From Bacteroidales bacterium (lineage in GTDB: Bacteria > Bacteroidota > Bacteroidia > Bacteroidales > UBA932), in the NCBI GenBank assembly GCA_016295455.1, contig JAEDLE010000025.1, positions 1 to 26,821 on the forward strand: 26,821 nt of DNA. Reading direction: 5' to 3'. The position numbers and the translations under genes are program-made. Positions 23,266 to 26,821 of the stretch are shown here, in pieces. The notes under the pieces were generated by a model. It was not told the origin of the DNA. It made no database searches and was given only the letters and a program-made list of their open reading frames with translations. Within the stretch, counting starts at the first letter, position 1. Each line of letters starts with the position of its first letter.

Positions 23266-24564
23266 ATGAAAAAGACCTTTGTTACCCTTGTCCTGGCAAT
23301 GGCCTGTGCAGTGCTGTCTGCCCAGACATTCGATGTCCGTGAACGTGTTATGGACAACCTGCAGCTTGCCAGGGGCTGCAACTATATGCTTGACTTTGAC
23401 GTCCCCGCGCCGCAGAAGGCACCTCGGGGCTACGAATCCTTTTATATCAGCCATTACGGTCGCCACGGCGCCCGCTACTACTGGGGTGAGAACCTTTACC
23501 TTGACCTGCGGAAAGTGCTTTCCGCTGCAGCAGAAGGCAATCGTCTCACCGAAAGGGGCAGACGGCTTTGGGAACAGTTTGATGCGGCATATGACGACCT
23601 GTATATACACGCCACGGAGCTTTCCTCCAAAGGATGGGAACAGCACCGGGAGATAGCAAGGAGAATGTACAGCAGTTACCCCGCCATATTCAAAAACAAT
23701 CCGCGTATCTTCGCTGCCTCTTCTCCTGTGGGGCGTTGCCAGATGAGCATGGCCTCTTTCTGCCTCAGTCTCAAGGAACAGGATCCGAAGCTGGATGTAA
23801 TGGAAAGCGCATCCAGGGAGTTCTATCCTTCGATAATTCCTTTCGATGACCGTAATCCTTTCCCGGAGAAATATGAGGACTATCCTTTTGCTTGGAGCGA
23901 ACCGCAGTGGAGCGCAGACCTGGGTACAGGCAGTGTCGATTATCAAGCTATTGCATTGAGAGTCTTTACTGATCTTGACTTCCTTTCAGGCCTGAGGCCC
24001 CTTCCCCTCGTGGTGTCGGACCTCTGGAACCTGAGCATAAACACCCCTTGCAGCGACGTGGAGATGGACTTCGACGGACTCTTCACTCCGGATGAGATGT
24101 ACTTCTTCTTCGCCAGGGACTGCGCCGGCTTCTACTATGATTGCGGACGCAACCGTTACCAGTATATCCCTATGCTCAGGGACTATCTCTCGCGCGCTGA
24201 AGCCGCCGTCGAAAAGGGAGAACCGGCTGTTGACCTGCGCTTCGGACACGACGGCATATTGATGGCATTCGTCATACTCACGGACATGGACCATTTCGGT
24301 CATAGGCTCGAACGTGCCGACCAGATACCGGTCTACTGTCCGCTCTACCGTATTCCTATGGGCGCAAACCTGCAGATGGTGTTCTATCATCCGAAGGGAG
24401 GCAAGTCCGGAGAAGTACTCTTGCAGGTGCTGCTCAATGGCGAGGAAGTGGAACTGCCTTTCCCGGCATTTGACGGTTCCTTCTACCGATGGTCCGATTT
24501 CAAGACGCATTATGAAGCCCTGATTGCCGCCCATCCGCGCCTCGATGCCGACACTGAAAACTAA
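23266..24564 (+). CDS. Secreted histidine-acid-phosphatase family protein (MINPP/phytase-like)
   Basis: 432 residues with a signal peptide (about 1-20, ending LSAQ), so periplasmic or secreted. YISHYGRHGARY (60-71) is the histidine phosphatase RHGxR motif with nucleophile His67, and LRFGHDGILM holds the distal His328-Asp329 proton donor pair. Residues 151-156 (AASSPVGRC) contribute the further conserved Arg. The length and large insert domain resemble bacterial multiple inositol polyphosphate phosphatases, which dephosphorylate phytate or other phosphate esters. Phytase activity is inference from family. The GH3 gene starts 11 bases downstream, so co-transcription is likely. The upstream region has a TTTTG at 23229 but only a poor -7 box. 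Confidence 0.85.
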   Translation: MKKTFVTLVLAMACAVLSAQTFDVRERVMDNLQLARGCNYMLDFDVPAPQKAPRGYESFYISHYGRHGARYYWGENLYLDLRKVLSAAAEGNRLTERGRRLWEQFDAAYDDLYIHATELSSKGWEQHREIARRMYSSYPAIFKNNPRIFAASSPVGRCQMSMASFCLSLKEQDPKLDVMESASREFYPSIIPFDDRNPFPEKYEDYPFAWSEPQWSADLGTGSVDYQAIALRVFTDLDFLSGLRPLPLVVSDLWNLSINTPCSDVEMDFDGLFTPDEMYFFFARDCAGFYYDCGRNRYQYIPMLRDYLSRAEAAVEKGEPAVDLRFGHDGILMAFVILTDMDHFGHRLERADQIPVYCPLYRIPMGANLQMVFYHPKGGKSGEVLLQVLLNGEEVELPFPAFDGSFYRWSDFKTHYEALIAAHPRLDADTEN

Positions 24565-24575
24565 CAGCCAACCAT

Positions 24576-26821
24576 ATGAAAACCAGGATTCCAGCTTTAC
24601 TTATGCTTACTGCTTCTCTGCTTTCCTGCAGTTCCGGGGAAGACCGGCTGCAGAAACTTGTCGACAAGGTCTATTCAACCATGACGGTTGAGGAAAAGGC
24701 TGCACAACTCTATGGCATATACCCTTCCGAAGTGCTCGTGGACGGGAAGGTGTCGCTCGAAAAATGCCGCGAGGTGCTGCCTTACGGAGTCGGCCACATC
24801 TGCCAGCCAACCAGCTCCCAGGACAAGAATGCCGACGAAATCAGGGAGATGCTCCTTGATATCCAGTCCTATCTCCGCACTGAAACCAGGTGCGGCATAC
24901 CTGCCCTCTGCCAGGATGAAGCCCTCTCAGGGCTCACCGCGAAAGGGGCGACCACTTTTCCCCAGGCCATAGGCGTGGCCTGCAGTTGGGATCCCGAGAT
25001 GGTCAGCGAACGTACTGCCATCACCGCCGGGGACATGCGCGCAATAGGCGAACAGCTCGCCCTCTCGCCGATGATTGACGTGATGCGCACCCCTCACTGG
25101 CCGAGAATCGAGGAATCCTCAGGTGAGGACGGCTATCTCACCGCGGCAATGGGCTACGGTTTTGTGAAAGGTCTCCAGTCACGGGGCTTCAGGGACGGAG
25201 TCGCCGCGACCACCAAGCATTTCCTCGGATACGGCGGAGCCAACACCCTGCCTTGGAAAGAGATATACGAGGAGGTCCTTCTCCCGCACGAAGCCATAAT
25301 CCGCACGCTCGGAACCGAATCCCTGATGACCTCATACGACAAGTTCCGCGACGGCTACGCCGTCTGCAGCGACACCCTCATCAACGTGATACTCAGGGAT
25401 TATCTTGAATATGCCGGAGCGGTCATCAGTGACTATGGCGCCGTTCAGAAGGGCTCTTTCGACAGGTCTGAAGAGTATCTCAAGCAATGTGCGGTGGACG
25501 CCATGTCGGCAGGCAATGACGTGGAACTCTGTTCGCCGACAAGCTACCGCTACCTTCCGGAACTGCTCGCTGAAGGACGTGTTTCGGAAGAGGCTTTCGA
25601 AAAGGCCGTGAAGAGGGTACTCCTGATGAAGGCCCGCGCCGGCCTGCTGGACGAGAATCCTGTGCTTTGCGCAGAAGGTGAACTCGAACTGGACAGTCCC
25701 GCACACCGCGAACTTGCCTACCGTATGGCCACCGAGTCAGTTGTGCTCCTCAAGAATGACGGAGTGCTTCCTCTCAAGGGTAGCGGGAAAATCGCCCTCG
25801 TCGGTCCGAACGCCAACTCCTACTGGAGCATGCTCGGGGACTACAGCTATCCATCCATGCAGCAGTTCTTTTTCCGCAGGGATGTCGATCCGGCCTACCT
25901 GAACATCCCTACTCTCTGCGAAGAACTCTCCAAAGCCCTGCCGGGAAGGGTGGAATATTCCCGCGGTTGTGACTGGAGTACAATTGCCGACATAAAGATA
26001 GCCGGAGGCGGTGACGCCAGGGCTCATGCGATGAAACTCAGGACTATTGAGTCCCCGGACCCGATTGACCGCGAGGGGGCTCTCAAGATGGCTGCGGCAT
26101 CCGACGTGATTGTGGCGGCGATGGGCGAGAATGTATATCTCTGCGGAGAGAACAGGCTCAGGAACGGCATACGCCTTCCGGGTGACCAGGAAGCTTTTGT
26201 CAAGGACCTTATCGCTACAGGCAAGCCTGTGGTGCTCATTGTGTTCGGTGGTCATCCTCAGGTGATTGAGGCTGTCGCTCCGGACTGCGCCGCTGTCATC
26301 CAGGCCTGGTATCCGGGTTCTGAGGGAGGCAGGGCGCTAGCAGACATACTCACCGGAGCTGTGAATCCGTCCGGCAAGCTTTGCGTAAGCTATCCTAAGA
26401 CTGAATCCACGGAGTTCATCTGCTACAACAACCTTCCTTCCGACGAACTGGTGGCATATCCGTTCGGGTACGGTCTGTCGTATACCTCGTTTGCATATTC
26501 AGATCTTGTGGTTCAGGAAAGTGCGAAGACTTCCGACGGGTGGATCAGGGTTTCCTGCAAGGTGACGAACACCGGTGCGAGGGATGGCGACGAAGTGGCG
26601 CAGCTCTACCTCAGACCTTTGTCTGGACAGCCGCTCAAGCCATTGCAGCTCAAAGGTTTCCGTCGTCTGAGCCTGAAGGCGGGGGAGAGCGCTACCGTGG
26701 AGTTCCAGCTTGCTCTCGACCAGCTTGCCTGGTGGTCTGAAGATGAGGCCGGGAAAGCCGTATGGACCATATCCCCGGGTGAATATGGCCTGATGGTAGG
26801 CGCGTCTTCTGCCGAAACCGG
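24576..26821 (+). CDS. GH3 beta-glycosidase, lipoprotein (3' end outside window)
   Basis: The frame opens at ATG 24576 and stays open for 748 codons to the window edge. A lipobox ends in LLSC (Cys18). The GH3 N-terminal barrel shows ATTKHFLGYG (Lys214-His215) and AGAVISDYGAV with nucleophile Asp286. The C-terminal alpha/beta sandwich begins near ESVVLLKNDGVLPL and includes IALVGPNA and DVIVAAMGE. The PA14 insert of some GH3 members is absent. A fibronectin III-like domain follows (VTNTGARDGDEVAQLYLRP, from about residue 650). The family hydrolyses beta-glucosides or beta-xylosides; substrate is not determined. Only the last few residues should be missing. It follows the phosphatase gene by 11 bases. 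Whether it serves the arabinose/galactose cluster 20 kb upstream is unknown. Confidence 0.93.
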   Translation, partial: MKTRIPALLMLTASLLSCSSGEDRLQKLVDKVYSTMTVEEKAAQLYGIYPSEVLVDGKVSLEKCREVLPYGVGHICQPTSSQDKNADEIREMLLDIQSYLRTETRCGIPALCQDEALSGLTAKGATTFPQAIGVACSWDPEMVSERTAITAGDMRAIGEQLALSPMIDVMRTPHWPRIEESSGEDGYLTAAMGYGFVKGLQSRGFRDGVAATTKHFLGYGGANTLPWKEIYEEVLLPHEAIIRTLGTESLMTSYDKFRDGYAVCSDTLINVILRDYLEYAGAVISDYGAVQKGSFDRSEEYLKQCAVDAMSAGNDVELCSPTSYRYLPELLAEGRVSEEAFEKAVKRVLLMKARAGLLDENPVLCAEGELELDSPAHRELAYRMATESVVLLKNDGVLPLKGSGKIALVGPNANSYWSMLGDYSYPSMQQFFFRRDVDPAYLNIPTLCEELSKALPGRVEYSRGCDWSTIADIKIAGGGDARAHAMKLRTIESPDPIDREGALKMAAASDVIVAAMGENVYLCGENRLRNGIRLPGDQEAFVKDLIATGKPVVLIVFGGHPQVIEAVAPDCAAVIQAWYPGSEGGRALADILTGAVNPSGKLCVSYPKTESTEFICYNNLPSDELVAYPFGYGLSYTSFAYSDLVVQESAKTSDGWIRVSCKVTNTGARDGDEVAQLYLRPLSGQPLKPLQLKGFRRLSLKAGESATVEFQLALDQLAWWSEDEAGKAVWTISPGEYGLMVGASSAET

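Overview
The window looks like chromosomal DNA from a Bacteroidales bacterium. The support is Bacteroidota-type promoters (-7 box TAnnTTTG, for example 14955-14962 minus, 21112-21119 plus, 23192-23199 minus), many lipoprotein signal peptides on glycan-degrading enzymes, and the glycoside hydrolase families themselves. The genus cannot be fixed from sequence alone. No rRNA, tRNA or CRISPR array was seen.

Region 1 (1-4983) is a plus-strand glycan-degradation operon: the end of a protein with an F5/8 type C (discoidin-like) domain, a GH27 alpha-galactosidase, a GH5-like hydrolase, and a GH127 beta-L-arabinofuranosidase lipoprotein. GH27/GH5 are almost contiguous and GH5/GH127 overlap by 4 bp. 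A GH31 gene at 15073-17307 was probably the next gene. It now carries one in-frame TGA and is called a pseudogene. No SusC/SusD pair lies in the window, so the substrate is inferred only: an arabinose/galactose/xylose-containing plant glycan.

Region 2 (4984-15062) separates GH127 from that GH31. An IS4-type element inserted between them, with a 9-bp target duplication (4976-4984 and 15054-15062) and 22-bp imperfect inverted ends (4985-5006 and 15032-15053). Its transposase is now in two pieces 8.7 kb apart: the C-terminal part at 5047-5271 and the N-terminal part at 14004-14932. Between them lies a mosaic. It holds a second, intact GH31 gene with a small lipoprotein, a 5'-truncated hypothetical gene, the left end and truncated istA of an IS21 element, a RecD2-type helicase gene cut off after its Walker A motif, an AT-rich pair of AAA/STAND-like ATPases, and a Panacea (DUF4065) antitoxin-like gene. 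The istA and recD2 fragments face each other tail to tail across an 8-bp shared sequence. This may be a genuine rearrangement hotspot or, since IS elements and paralogous GH31 genes are involved, partly an assembly artefact.

Region 3 (17308-23265) holds ordinary housekeeping genes: a UvrD/PcrA-type helicase, a GNAT acetyltransferase plus HAD phosphatase operon on the minus strand, a class I/II aminotransferase, and a ZIP metal transporter. Good hairpins and promoters separate the units. Region 4 (23266-26821) is a second small plus-strand unit: a secreted histidine-acid-phosphatase/MINPP-like enzyme followed 11 bp later by a GH3 glycosidase lipoprotein that runs off the end of the window.
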